From Aphanomyces cochlioides (taxonomy: Eukaryota; Oomycota; Saprolegniomycetes; Saprolegniales; Verrucalvaceae): DNA of 64,000 bases. Position numbers and translations under genes: made by a program. Numbering within the stretch: position 1 is the first letter of the stretch; each line of letters opens with the position of its first letter. The notes beneath the pieces were generated by a model. The model saw only the letters and a list, made by a program, of their open reading frames with translations. It was not told the DNA's origin and did no database searches. Below, piece by piece: positions 1-10,383 of the stretch. The stretch spans positions 1,860,001-1,924,000 of the forward strand of contig JAHQRK010000006.1 of NCBI GenBank assembly GCA_019828595.1, in the 5' to 3' direction.

Positions 1-601
1 CCCACTCGCTTAATTATACTGGAAGCATATTCAAATGGCTAAAGCATAAAACACAAAACAATGTAGATTTCATGAATTTCATACGATTCATGCATTAAAG
101 CACAAGCAAAAGTCAAAAGTAATGATGACGGATTTGATCTCAACACCTTCGCCTCACAACTCATTATCCTATCAAGCTTTGACATTGCAACGTCAAAGTT
201 TGAATGATTCATGAACCTTGTGGATTCATGTTGCATATTGTGTGTGGGATAATTCAATTGATTATTGCTCTATTGCCTACTGCTCATGAGGTAGTGGAGA
301 GATGCGAGAACTATCACAATTCGTGTGTGTAAAATGTAATTAGACTGCAGTGCAGGTGTTCAAAGTGTCGATTTGTCATTTGAATAGCCCGGGTTGGGGA
401 ACGACGAGCAACGCATACCGAGTACCTCTACGTGTTGAGTGTAATCAAAGGTTTCCTTTTCTGTCTTTCTTGTTAAACTTATCTGTCAAAGCTCCACGAG
501 GTTCATGGTCTGTTTTCGTCTACCAAGTCAACTTATCAGATTAACTTCCAATCATATTGCGTTATATGGTGTGATAGGATTCCTATCACAGTTGCCGTCA
601 T
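1..601. other. Intergenic sequence, no gene recognised
   Basis: AT-rich sequence with only short chance ORFs. I see no protein family, RNA gene or repeat with clear ends. It ends at the TA target site of the pogo-like element that follows. Confidence 0.5.
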
Positions 602-603
602 TA

Positions 604-1257
604 CAGATTTCCCCCACTTATTGCAACACCTAACAGTTTATAATTTTTTATTATCTATATTCCCCATCGAATGTTCGTTCTATGCGTTTCTAGAAGTTTG
701 TGGACTTTTTGAATTTCAAACGACATCACCAATCAGAACCCTTGCATTTTGGCGACCTTACATCGCAAGCTGCACCAATGCCTTCAAACGGGAAGCGATT
801 GACACTTCACCTGAAGAAGCAAGTTCGAGCATATTTTGAGACCTCAACACCCAGGCTAAACGAAGTGCAAAAATGGATTCTTCGCGAGTATGGACAACAG
901 TCGCAACAGTCCAACACCAACGCCACAGCCACTCGCAATGTCAAGGACAAGTCCAGCAGTTGCCTTGGCAGCTGTAAAGCAAGCGGCAAAGTCAACGGGC
1001 TGTGTCAAGGAGAAGTCCACGAGTTGTCTTGGCAAACAAAAAACAAACTGAAGAACACTGGCAGTCGAGCAGTAACTTTGGTAGTGAAAGGCCAACGGCA
1101 AAGTCAATCGCAAGCATCAGCGAACAGTCCAGTCAACGGCAAAGTCTTTCTCACGCCAAAGACACCAATGAGACACCTTGAAATTTTATACTTGCTTAAG
1201 ACTTATACCTCCAATATTCTATATTTATCCGGTGTTGCAATAAGTGGGGGATATCTG
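604..1257. mobile_element. Non-autonomous pogo-like TA element
   Basis: The ends form a 27-bp inverted repeat beginning CAGATTTCCCCCACTT on the left and matched with one mismatch on the right (about 1231-1257). A TA dinucleotide sits at 602-603 and TA follows the right end, as for Tc1/mariner/pogo elements. The interior keeps only the start of a transposase-like frame (from 778). Just after the right end sits a Mutator-like element whose 9-bp target duplication includes this element's last bases, so this one is the older of the two. The pogo label rests on the CAG-type end and a weak helix-turn-helix resemblance. Confidence 0.7.
778..1180 (+). pseudogene. Pogo/CENP-B-like N-terminal transposase remnant
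   Basis: From the ATG at 778 the frame reads MPSNGKRLTLHLKKQVRAYF and then a helix-turn-helix-like stretch ending WILREYG, with the general layout of the CENP-B/pogo N-terminal DNA-binding domain. The rest is low complexity (Ser, Gln, Asn, Lys) and no DDE domain follows before the element ends. This is probably a deletion derivative that keeps only the DNA-binding end. Similarity is weak and was judged by eye. Confidence 0.4.
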
Positions 1258-1769
1258 TATAGGAGGGGTGTCACTTTTGCCGACCAGAGAATCCATGATA
1301 TCACATTTAAAAAATTTCCCCGTCGTCAAACAATCATGATTAACTATACTTCGGTGTGGGATCATCGAGATGGTCGGATATCATTTTAACTTGATTAAAG
1401 TATACCATATTTTAGTCAAGCTTGATTTATTTTTATCCAATCAAAGTTCTATATGCCATGTGGTATCCTCCAATCAGTTTACAGTTAACCTTATTGACAA
1501 TCTGAGCGACTGTAAACCACAGTCACGTGAATTAACCGCTATAGTGCATTGGAGATAATTTTTGCTTTCATTGAACACGTTCTTTTGGCGAATTTCATGA
1601 CGCGAAGGGATTTCTACGAGAGAAAGACGAGCTGGAGATTTCTGGGCTCCAGGAGCTCAGTAGAGAGTGTTCTTTGGCCAGTCTTGCACCAAAAGTAGTC
1701 TTCAATGCCATCTGTAGCGATGGAAGAGGTCGTCGTCTTCACTCTACATTGTAGTTGCAAGTTTGATTA

Positions 1770-2167
1770 CTTCCTCTGTTCCACATTACTGTGTACAAAT
1801 CGAAAACACACTTTTTCCACAACATATGTACAAATAGTTATGATTGGCTCGAAATATATTTCATTAGATTTCATTGGTCATAAATCCTTATGATTTCTTT
1901 CATTGGTCATAAATTCTTAAGTTATGATTGGCTCGAAATATGTTTTATTAGATTTCATTGGTCATAAATCCTTAGCCTGGCTACATGGATGCATTCGCCG
2001 CCGATTTTGACCACGAAAACTCACTTTCTGCTCCTGCCAGCCAAGGCAATTTCCTGCAGTTTTTTATGGTCTTTAAAAAATGATATCCGCCATCGAATTT
2101 AGAAAAGAAATAGTTTTTTGGGGTCGATGTAAAGTGATTTGTACACAGTAATGTGGAACAGAGGAAG
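1770..2167. mobile_element. Stowaway-like MITE nested in the Mutator-like element
   Basis: Perfect 32-bp TIRs, starting CTTCCTCTGTTCCACATTAC at 1770-1801 and inverted at 2136-2167, are flanked by TA at 1768-1769 and 2168-2169. The CTTCCTCTGTTCC start resembles the CTCCCTCCGT ends of Stowaway/mariner MITEs and the start of the element at 14,696. It has no coding capacity. It carries an internal direct repeat (1835-1976). Confidence 0.75.
1835..1976. repeat. Two direct copies of a ~55-bp unit, 85-bp spacing
   Basis: Two nearly identical stretches start at about 1835 and 1920 (AGTTATGATTGGCTCGAAAT... to ...CATTGGTCATAAATCC), differing at a few bases. Each has an ATTGG (CCAAT) box at both ends, and a partial third ATTGG copy lies between them. 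Confidence 0.7.
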
Positions 2168-2601
2168 TATAATTTTGAACAAATTGTGCAGAGTATTTTT
2201 ACGTGATGTAGTCTCCAGGCTGAGCACAAGAATCTGCCATGCCCTAAGGGCTCCATCCACTGTCATGTCATTGTCAGTAATGTTTGGCCCTGTGATGAAG
2301 TCAATTGCGAATACTACAGTAGAGGAAACGTAGGAAGGCGAACGCAGGTTGCTCCCTGTTGTTTTTTCTTAGATTTAGAGCTCACCTGTTGGTTAATTTA
2401 GTTGATGCAGAATGTATTTTCATCCAATCAAATGATATACGACCAGAGTATCCATGATATCACGGATTCAGAAAACTCTGGTCGTCCAGTCGTATATGGG
2501 GTTTCGTGATATCACATTTCAGAAACCCTCCCGCCATGCGAGATCATGTCAGACAGATTTATACTTGAAGTTTGTATGAGTGACACCCCTCCTATCTGTA
2601 T

Positions 2602-3054
2602 ATACATTCTCTGCACAATTTGTGATTATGGCAAAAGCTTGATTATGGACAGTTATAGATTTTAGAAGAGTCTCTGATACTTAATAAATTAATACCTAAT
2701 GTATATGGTGGTTTACGAAATTTTGATCATCATTCCTATTTTTAACTGTACTTTGTCAAGATATGTTACAAACATTCTCATATTTACAAAACACGAAATT
2801 TTTACCATCACTCTCTACAGTGAAAGTCTCGTCGATTGTGAAACCCCAAAGACGAGATTATATGTTCGGGGTCCCCCATGGTGCGGACTTGCGAACAAAA
2901 CCTTTTTTCTGTATACATTTTTCAAGTCAGAGTAAAACGTGTTTAAACGTGTCTTTATACAGAATGATTGTCAAAAATTTCGTGTTACACGACTATCTCG
3001 GTTGAGTGTTGTCGTTTGAATGTGCATCGTTGTTGTCATTGGTCGAAATCTACT
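2602..3054. other. Intergenic, no gene recognised
   Basis: Mixed AT-rich sequence; the longest frames (60-80 codons) match nothing I know. An ATTGG box precedes the next element. Confidence 0.4.
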
Positions 3055-3332
3055 TTAGACCTCGTTTCATTTGAAATTAACATACAGTATACCTGGTGAC
3101 CGACAAATGATGAGGGCATTGGATTGGTTGTTCAGACAAATTGTGTATTGTGATTGGCTGAACGACAGTGTTCTTCCGACGAAGTCGGTAATTGGACGAT
3201 CCACTTGTCGGTGAGCAGCATAAAATAAACATTTAACATGTACGGTCTCTGATTGGACTGTTATGGAAATATTGGCTAAAATATAGACAGAACCGTTTCA
3301 TTCTGCCGAGAACAATATCTTCATTCAGCATC

Positions 3333-4962
3333 ATGAACGCAACCGCTCCTGTGCCTTCGAAAGCCACCATCCAGGGTTCATTTCGTTCAAAGTCGACGCG
3401 GAGAGCGTACAACACGTATCAGAAGCAGTTTATCGGGTTCTGCGAGAATGTGCTGGCTATAGACCCTATTACAGCTGGCCCAAGTGCATGCACAGACTTC
3501 TTTCATCACCTCTACAGCCAGGGCAAAACAGCGCGGACTGTGGACTCAGCCAAAACAGCCCCGGTCGCATACTTTTCCGACCTGAAGAGAGAGCCTAATC
3601 CCGCTCGGGACGTGGAGCCAAAGCAGTGTATGTTGTCGGGCTGCAAAAGTACAACAAGAAAAACAACATCGACGACGAAACAAAGGCGCATCCCCTATCA
3701 GTGTACGAATTGTCGTACTTGATTAACTCACTTTCTACATCTCACAAATTCATCGGAGCTCTGTACCGCCTCCTTCTGAGCGCATGTTACCTAGGATGCC
3801 TCGCATAAGCGAAATGCTAAATTTGACATGGGACGATTTTGCCCTCCAGCACGACGGAGACAACGAGTATGTGTCGATTCGACTGCGTTGGCACAAGAAG
3901 GCCAATGTGCAAAGTGATTTCCAGGTTTACCATCTTGTCGATGAGAAGTCGTTTCCTTGTTTGCGTGTTTGTGGCATGTTCAAGGACTATATTGACTTTG
4001 TCAAGCGCGCGAGTCCAAATTTGGTTTCAAAGTCCTTTGTATTCTCTTCATATTCCATGGAGTCGACTGGAGCCCCCAAAACTCAATTGGTATAAGCGGC
4101 TTGATCAAAATCAAGTTCGCTTGTTCATCAAAGATAAGGTCGAAAAGTGCTCTGAGCTCCCATCAGGTAATTGTATTGATTTGATTTTATATTTATATTT
4201 TATATTGAAATTTGATGGTGATAAAAGTTAATTATCATTATAGGAATTACTTTGCACAGCATGCGCTGCGGCGGCAGCTTTTACCGTGTGTTTGAGTCTC
4301 CAGATCGACGGCTTAATTTCAGGGAGCTCATGGCATGGTGCCGTTGGGAAGATGCAAAAACGTGCTGCGAGTATCTCATTACACGAAGCATTACAAATGA
4401 TATCGATCCCAAAAATCTTTTGCGAGTGAATGGCGCCACGGCTATCCAAGACGGGTGTCCTGTGGACATGGAAAAGCTCTGCAATGAGATCGTGAAGCGT
4501 CTACAAAAGGTTCTCTCAAGCCCACCTGCATGCGCGGCAGCTGCTGTTGTGGGCCCCAGTCACTCGCTCCCTGTTACCACCCGTGCGCTTCCAGCTCCCA
4601 TCCGCGCACACCCAGACTCTGCTCGCTCTTTTCCTGTCGCCGTGTCGAGGTCCCAACGACAAATGACACTCGATGGGTATGTCACTCACGCAGTTGTCCC
4701 TACAGCACGGTCAGCGAAAGAGGCATGGATTCAAAGGTTTACCGGCGATCCACAAGTCGGCTTGTTTCAACCCCTGCGATCGTTCAACAAGCACATGATT
4801 CGCGCCGACCGCCGAAAGTTTTCGGAGCGCTTGACTCTGTCTTTGGCCTTCAGAAAGTATGTTAGTTACGAGATGTTTTAAGCGGCTTACGAGGGTCATA
4901 CGAGTTCATACAGCAAGATCTTGAGTGAAGTCCGCAAGCGAAAGCGCGAGGGAAAGCTGTAA
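3333..4962 (+). pseudogene. Crypton-like tyrosine recombinase, frameshifted
   Basis: Pieces in three frames assemble into one tyrosine recombinase. The N-terminal SAM-like part includes STRRAYNTYQKQF near 3380. The first catalytic Arg lies in RISEMLNLTWDDF near 3800, the His-x-x-Arg box in LHSMRCGGSFYR near 4245-4280, and a likely nucleophile Tyr in TCCEYLITRS near 4360-4385. One-base frameshifts lie near 3625, 3795 and 4075 (a C5 run), with a TAA at 4879-4881 followed by an open basic tail ending RKRKREGKL at 4962. A GT-AG intron fits about 4166-4243. Recombinases of this kind without reverse transcriptase are Cryptons, known from oomycetes. This copy is dead unless the shifts are sequencing errors. 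Confidence 0.7.
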
Positions 4963-5097
4963 TAAAACAATGTGTCTTGAGACTTTGCAATGTGAGGCAC
5001 CACGAGTTTAGCCAATCAGACTGTGTTCTGGTGGATCCCATTTTATCCAATCAATACGTTGTCGGGTTCAATTGTCGTGGCCGACAATTTATATCTA

Positions 5098-5849
5098 CAT
5101 GTCACAGGATTAAATGTGTGTAACAAATTTTATTTTTTCAAAGGTGCTGATTGGTCAAATATTTAATCCATGGACTAAAGTTAAGCGACCTCGCCGAGGT
5201 CGCATAACTATAATCTACCAATTAACGTGTCTCAAAGAGGTTGCGAGGAGATTTGCGACTGGGAGTCCTGCCCTAGCCAGGTTGGTACGCTGATGTGGCC
5301 ATGTTCACGTGCTGGTTGCCAAGCACGACTTCATCACACGTGTGCAATTGATGCTGGATGTCCCGATGAGACGATTCTGTGCACTACATGCCCCCTTCAG
5401 GCAAGTGTACCTGAACCTCAAGAAAATAACTATGTGACGTCCAATCCAAACAACCAAACGCGAAATTTTGACTACGACGGCCCGTCTGGCCGACCGAAGA
5501 AACAACAAAGAGAGAGATGCCCAAATTGCCAGGCTGACAAACCATGTCGCTGCTGGCGAATTGATTAAGTGACAACATCGGTCGTCGATTTAACTCTATT
5601 CGCAAGTCCGAGGATGGGCACGACATATGGAACGACATTGCTGCAACACTGAACATAGAAATCACTGCCATTGCAATAGCGGCAATGCTATAGTCAACTT
5701 CGTTCATCTTATGCTGCGAAAACTGAAGTGAAAGAGTACGTATGAACAGTCTGTCTCTACTTAATTTGTGTGCATTCCCGAATTAATCTGCATTTCGTTT
5801 CATTTGAATCGTGGCTTTAAATGGCCTGTCTATTTAATCCTGTGACATG
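5098..5849. repeat. Internal inverted repeat around the cysteine-rich ORF
   Basis: CATGTCACAGGATTAAAT at 5098-5115 is inverted at 5832-5849. The right arm abuts the 22-bp terminal repeat of the outer element. This may be the subterminal part of a nested element. No clear TSD was found. Confidence 0.5.
5227..5568 (+). CDS. Cysteine-rich, PHD/zinc-finger-like ORF
   Basis: The frame has a pattern of Cys and His pairs (CDWESC, CSRAGCQARLHHTC, CTTC) resembling a PHD- or RING-like finger. A basic linker follows (GRPKKQQRERC), then a second knuckle, CPNCQADKPCRCW, at the C terminus. The open frame begins at a GTG; there is no good ATG, so it may be an internal exon or a remnant. It sits downstream of the recombinase inside the same TIR element, between the arms of a second inverted repeat, so a transposon-encoded DNA-binding or chromatin-reading accessory is plausible. 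I do not recognise the family. Confidence 0.4.
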   Translation: MSQRGCEEICDWESCPSQVGTLMWPCSRAGCQARLHHTCAIDAGCPDETILCTTCPLQASVPEPQENNYVTSNPNNQTRNFDYDGPSGRPKKQQRERCPNCQADKPCRCWRID

Positions 5850-5875
5850 GTAATTTCAAATGAAACGAGGTCTTA

Positions 5876-6565
5876 TAGACTCAGAGTTTTGAGATTGGCA
5901 GCCCAAACCTCTATGCCCCAGTTCAGCCGTTCCCAGTGGACCTTGTCGCCACATATTTGTTATATATCCTACTTGTACCCTCAACTTGAATGTACAGACC
6001 CAAAGGGTCTCTCCCCGGAAGAGTAGCTTAATGTGAGTATGAACGAATGTCAAAATACGCCTTCAGGATTGGCTGTATTATCCGGTCCCGGTTAATGTCG
6101 ACTAGAGTTTGGGCTTTTACGAGGTGTTGATTGGGTGGTTGTAGATGTATGTTTTGTCCGCATAACTCTTATCGGGAAACAGAAAGACTTTGATACTATC
6201 ACTTGCTTGAATGAAACTGTTTGCAAAGTGAGACCAATCGTTGGTACACTCACACTTCAGTACAAATATGACGTATCTTCTAGATGTACTCTACTAGATT
6301 CTTACAATTCTTCTTGTGAAGTGTAATTAGATTGTCACGCAGGCGCTGATGAATGTTGTCGGGCTCCAAAGCTCGTGAAGTGCATTTTGAAGTCGATGAG
6401 AGTGCATGAGGCTGCATCCTTCTTCATGCGACATCTGTTATTTATACCATACCGCTGATGTGTCCTTGAGACTAATACTACTACTGCAGAACACCTGGCC
6501 ACTACTTACGCGTAATAGTCATACTTCAAGTGTTATAGTCAAAAAGAAGGTCTTCACACAATGAA
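5876..6565. other. Intergenic, no gene recognised
   Basis: No ORF or repeat of note beyond short frames. Several ATTGG/CCAAT boxes are present. Confidence 0.4.
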
Positions 6566-6567
6566 TA

Positions 6568-8429
6568 CTATTGTAGGGGCCTTTTGGGAAGATACACCAA
6601 TCAAAGTGTCGTATCTCATTCACTATTACTCCGATTTTACTGAAAAAAGAAAATAAAAAAACTCGAAACGATGCTTGAAAATATCTTCATTGGAAGGATT
6701 TATATCAGAGCAAATTAATACCTCCAAAAACAACGCCAAAAAAAAGAAAATCATTCTTGCAAATAGTAGCGAATCGGGTTACGTTTAGTAAGCAATGTCG
6801 TTATCTGATTGGCTCAAATATGATCACTCCGAGTATATTCTTTTGAAGTATATAAAAATATAAAGGTTATGATATCAAGATTCAGAGTTATCCAACCCAT
6901 CCAAGAGTCTGTTCAATTCATGGTCTTCGCCGCAGTCTGACTCGAGATCTTCTTCAGCTAAGACAGCATCTTCAGCGCCGGCGATGTACATGTCTTCAAA
7001 CCCTTGAGCTTTACGGTACGAGGACATCCATTGCTCCCGTGTGACAACATCGAAGCAGCCCTGCAGCCGAGCAATCAAGTCTGAAATATTCTTGGATGGA
7101 CGACGCGCAATCTTGTTTTTCACGGCACCCCATATGAGCTCTATGGGCTGAAGCTCTGGGTGATATGGTGGCGTGAAATACAATATGTGACCGTGCGTTG
7201 TGGCGATCAGTTGCGTTGCATATTTCGGCGGGCCCCGTCTCTGCTTTACAACTTCCAGAAGCTCAGCTTTCGTCATTGCGGCGTCGAACGGAATCTCCTC
7301 GTTGCTCAACCACAACTGAACATCGAGTTTGTTGCTTGATGCAGTCGGCCATGGCACCGTATTCCGCTTGTGGTACTTCGCGCCGTCCATATGAATGATG
7401 CAAGGTCCGTGCTTGGCATTTAAATTCCGGCAAAGCTTTGTGAACCACTTCTCAAATTGTTCGGCGTTGAAATTCCCATGATAGCAGTCGTCACTTTCGT
7501 CGGTCTGAGGTTCATCGCGTCGTTTACGCTTGACCTTTCGAAGTGAAAGCCACATTGCAATGGATTCTTCGACAAACGCCGCGTGCACGACTCCTCCTGG
7601 GGAGGATTTGATAATCCCAGCGCCGGCAATGCAGACGCGAGGCCCTTTTCCAGTCTTTGTTTTGCGCAACTTCGACACATCAACCCAAGTTTTTGCAGGC
7701 GAGTGTTTAAGATTGCAGTATGATTCGTCCAAGTATACCTCAGGCAACATCGGCAGGCGGTTTTCGTTGAGATTGCTGGTCTTTTTGCGCAAGTACTTCG
7801 TGCGAAAGGCCACATTGGCGTCGGTCTCTGCCAAGTAAAACCGAGACTTTCCCTTTTGGTGCCTGAACCCCATACGCTTGAGAACTCGTCGCATTGTCCG
7901 CACAGCGACATCGATGTCGTATTCGGCCTTCAAGTCATGGCAAAGGCTCATTGCAGACACTGGAATACATTCGTCATTGGCTTTCTTGATGTTGCTTCGA
8001 ATTTCCGTTGCGAAATGTTCTGCCGCGGAACGTGGTCGATGGCCTCGATTTCGCCTGCGCTGAGAAAATGTCGGGTCATGGAATTGATTCCAATCCGCTA
8101 TGATTCTTGCGACGGTCGCTTCCCCCACAGCGAGGCATTCTGCAACGCACTTCCGTACTTTTCCTTGTCTTCCTTGTGTGTTTTCCTCCTTCTTTCGCAT
8201 GAAATATTCATGAGCCTTCACGACCAACATCTTCTCCGCAGGACTAAGCTCATGTCGTTTCGCCATATCTCCTCCGTTTCTGGGCGGATTTTGACGTGTG
8301 AACACTTCACGTGAAGGCCAGATTCTACTCGTTCTACCAATCATTTCAAAGTACTAGAATTCCAAGTATTTCACATTTATATTACAATTTGTATGTGCCG
8401 TGTATCATCCCAAAAGGCCCCTACAATAG
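6568..8429 (-). mobile_element. Apparently complete Tc1/mariner-superfamily element
   Basis: TIRs of about 28 bp with one mismatch start CTATTGTAGGGGCCTTTT at 6568 and end at 8429, flanked by TA at 6566-6567 and 8430-8431. The 1.86-kb element holds one uninterrupted transposase gene on the minus strand and little else. Intact ends, TSD and ORF suggest a recent, possibly active insertion. Confidence 0.85.
6875..8344 (-). CDS. Tc1/mariner (DDE_3) transposase, long D-to-E spacing
   Basis: The 489-codon frame has an N-terminal helix-turn-helix (VRKCVAECLAVGEATVARII) and a winged-helix-like part (VRTMRRVLKRMGFRHQKGKS). A DDE catalytic core follows: first Asp in VYLDESYCN, second in IIHMDGAKYH, Glu in YHPELQPIELIWGAVKN. 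About 81 residues separate the second Asp and the Glu, against about 34-41 in classical mariners, because of an inserted helical segment containing KAELLEVVK. That longer layout is also seen in a group of animal and fungal DDE_3 proteins. The true start may be the Met of MAKRHELSPAEK (about 8266), since the upstream part looks non-conserved. The tail is acidic. No frameshift or stop is visible. Confidence 0.85.
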   Translation of the reverse strand: MIGRTSRIWPSREVFTRQNPPRNGGDMAKRHELSPAEKMLVVKAHEYFMRKKEENTQGRQGKVRKCVAECLAVGEATVARIIADWNQFHDPTFSQRRRNRGHRPRSAAEHFATEIRSNIKKANDECIPVSAMSLCHDLKAEYDIDVAVRTMRRVLKRMGFRHQKGKSRFYLAETDANVAFRTKYLRKKTSNLNENRLPMLPEVYLDESYCNLKHSPAKTWVDVSKLRKTKTGKGPRVCIAGAGIIKSSPGGVVHAAFVEESIAMWLSLRKVKRKRRDEPQTDESDDCYHGNFNAEQFEKWFTKLCRNLNAKHGPCIIHMDGAKYHKRNTVPWPTASSNKLDVQLWLSNEEIPFDAAMTKAELLEVVKQRRGPPKYATQLIATTHGHILYFTPPYHPELQPIELIWGAVKNKIARRPSKNISDLIARLQGCFDVVTREQWMSSYRKAQGFEDMYIAGAEDAVLAEEDLESDCGEDHELNRLLDGLDNSES

Positions 8430-8431
8430 TA

Positions 8432-8890
8432 TACAGACCAATACTTTCATTAGTACGACAATGATAACTAGGCATCAATAAGCCGATCGCCAATTTTCTT
8501 TCCACGTTTAAATCTAAACATGCCTTTCACCAGATACACTAGCTTTGCCAGATGAGTAATCCACAAACACAAAGTCTTTCTCAAATAGAAAATCCATAAC
8601 ATTGCGAGCCACGTTCGTGTTCGATCAGACGTCGATTTCGAACATAGTCCATAGCAAACACATGGTTTTTGTCACGAATTTGAGCAGGACACGCCTGACG
8701 ATTGGCAGGTGGGCTAACCACAACAACCTGCTAACTTTTCAAATGATCTTTCCAAATTTGCTAAACCAAGTTGTCACTTGGTTTAGTTATTTAATAACTA
8801 AACGTTATTAATTATTTCACTCGCTGGGGGCGTTCCCATTGAGCGAAAATATGAGCGTAAATAGAGAATATCGAGCCTTTCACCCATCTG
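8432..8890. other. Intergenic with small hairpins
   Basis: No gene. An inverted repeat CTAAACCAAG / CTTGGTTTAG lies near 8761-8786. Confidence 0.4.
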
Positions 8891-9213
8891 GTGGCTTCAG
8901 AAATCGACACAAACTATTTTTGTGTCGACAAAATCATCCGGAAATTTAATTCAATTCCGTCTCAAATTTGTGTCAGTGATGACACATTTTACACGGATAA
9001 AAGTGTATATCGCTTTCGTTGGTTTCAAATGCGACGCTGGAGATGGCTAGAACTCCTGGACGGCAACGAGGACGACATCTCCGATCATACTCACGTTTTG
9101 AGACTGTATCGAGCGCGAATTTCTTTGAAGGAGCGGCATTATATCACGCGTACTGCGCTTTCGAGGAAAGCCCTTGGATGTCAATCTTCATGTAGCGTGA
9201 CGAAGGCGCCTTT

Positions 9214-10134
9214 ATGGCCACTGTCTCCTTGCCATGCCGTGCGTTTGACATACTTTTGCAAGAATTTGGAAAGCATTATCAATGGAAGTCAGGGCTCGGA
9301 AAGCCTGGACGTCCATCCAAACTCATTTTTAAGCACCAAGCTTTGGCACTTGTCCTCCACTTCTACACCACTGCATGCGAGGCCAAGATCCTTTGTGAAC
9401 TCTTTGGCTTACCACCTGCGACGTTCACCTCGACACTGTCGAAGCTGTTCTAGCCGCTTCTCTCCATTCGCTGCGTGAGGCTCGGGTGCGATATCCCAGC
9501 AAGGCAACACAGCGCTTGTGGGCCTTGCAGGTTATGGCACGCGAGCCTCTCGTATGTGGTGTGTGGGGCTTCTTGGATGGCAAGAATATCGAGTGAAGGC
9601 TCCATCATCAAACGACTTACAGAATGCTATGTACAATGGCTGGCTACACAGTACATTTGTTACTGCCACAATACTCTTTGGCGTTGATGGAACGATTGTT
9701 TGGTGTCGACACTAATTCGTCGGAAGCTGGAATGATTGGGATACAAGCCACAATCTCCAGATGAAGCTCATTGATGATTCGAAAAATGTGAAGGGGCATG
9801 GCGTTGTGGCTGATTCTGCCTTTCCTGTGCGTTTTGAGTTGCGAGGGCGAATTCGGACACCATTGAAAGACGGTGACCTTGAGCGTGTTTTGCCTGGGTG
9901 CCGTGATGGCTTACTGTTGGTCAGCAACGCGCTGAAATCTCTTCGACAAGCGGCCGAATTGGGGATGGGGGCAATTATGAAGGTGTACCGTCAACTTTTA
10001 TTACCACTGCCTTACGATCCTGCCCTGCGACAGACCCGCTTGAACAACATCTTCCGATTGTACAACTTGCGTGTTCGCCACACAGGTATCAGTCAAATCA
10101 GATCGACTATGCTTGGATATGTTGAATACTTTGA
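9214..10134 (+). pseudogene. Harbinger (DDE_4) transposase remnant
   Basis: Fragments in several frames read as a HARBI1-like nuclease. They are an N-terminal helix-turn-helix zone (CEAKILCELFGLPPATFTS, to 9453), a first-Asp region (VWGFLDGKNIEW near 9570), GYTVHLLL near 9640, DTNSSEAGMIG near 9705 (the second acidic region), and DSAFPVRFELRGR near 9810. The C-terminal part is RQTRLNNIFRLYNLRVRHTG near 10,025-10,085. Frame changes lie near 9450, 9700 and 9760, and the C terminus is lost. The order matches DDE_4 transposases, so this is a dead copy. Confidence 0.65.
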
Positions 10135-10383
10135 TAAAATCCCGATTTGTATTTTATTCACATTTTTGAAATTATATTCAACCATTTTCAGGTTCTATCC
10201 TATTTTCAGTATCCTGGTTTCTATTGTTGAATAATTCTGGTTGGTTAAAATTCAATATATTCTTACTGAATAGGATGAAAATAGGACATCAAAAATATTC
10301 GTCGAACTATTGGCATTGAAACTAGGATATTATTCCTAAATCGGGAAATGTTCATGCAATTTTATTCATTTTTCGGATTTTAA

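Larger units (their letters stand above)
1261..2592. mobile_element. Non-autonomous Mutator-like element, 9-bp TSD
   Basis: The sequence TATCTGTAT occurs at 1252-1260 and again at 2593-2601, flanking ends that read AGGAGGGGTGTCACT on the left and the inverse of GGAGGGGTGTCACT on the right. A 9-bp TSD with G-rich termini is typical of Mutator-like elements. Internal stretches near each end share CCATGATATCAC and GATATCACATTT. There is no transposase. It is inserted in the right end of the pogo-like element and itself carries a smaller TA-flanked element. Confidence 0.7.
3058..5872. mobile_element. TTA-flanked TIR element carrying a tyrosine recombinase
   Basis: A perfect 22-bp inverted repeat begins GACCTCGTTTCATTTG at 3058 and ends at 5872, flanked by TTA at 3055-3057 and 5873-5875. 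A 3-bp TTA duplication is the Harbinger signature. The cargo, however, is a decayed tyrosine recombinase (3333-4962) and a cysteine-rich ORF (5227-5568), with no DDE transposase. Either a Crypton landed in a Harbinger MITE, or a recombinase element has TIRs. A second internal inverted repeat pairs 5098-5115 with 5832-5849, marking a possible 750-bp sub-element around the cysteine-rich ORF. Confidence 0.65.

Noticed and set aside
2139..2333. Short ORFs across the Stowaway-like right end
   Set aside because: They straddle a transposon boundary and show no conserved motif.
5177..5206. Palindrome GCGACCTCG/CCGAGGTCGC as a possible element junction
   Set aside because: It shares only GACCTCG with the nearby terminal repeat; no target duplication or partner end was found.
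7530..8314. Plus-strand ORFs opposite the Tc1-like transposase
   Set aside because: Antisense shadows of a strongly conserved minus-strand gene.
8891..9478. 195-codon ORF before the Harbinger remnant
   Set aside because: Its second half is an out-of-frame shadow of the real transposase frame (9,214-9,453); the first half is unrecognised.
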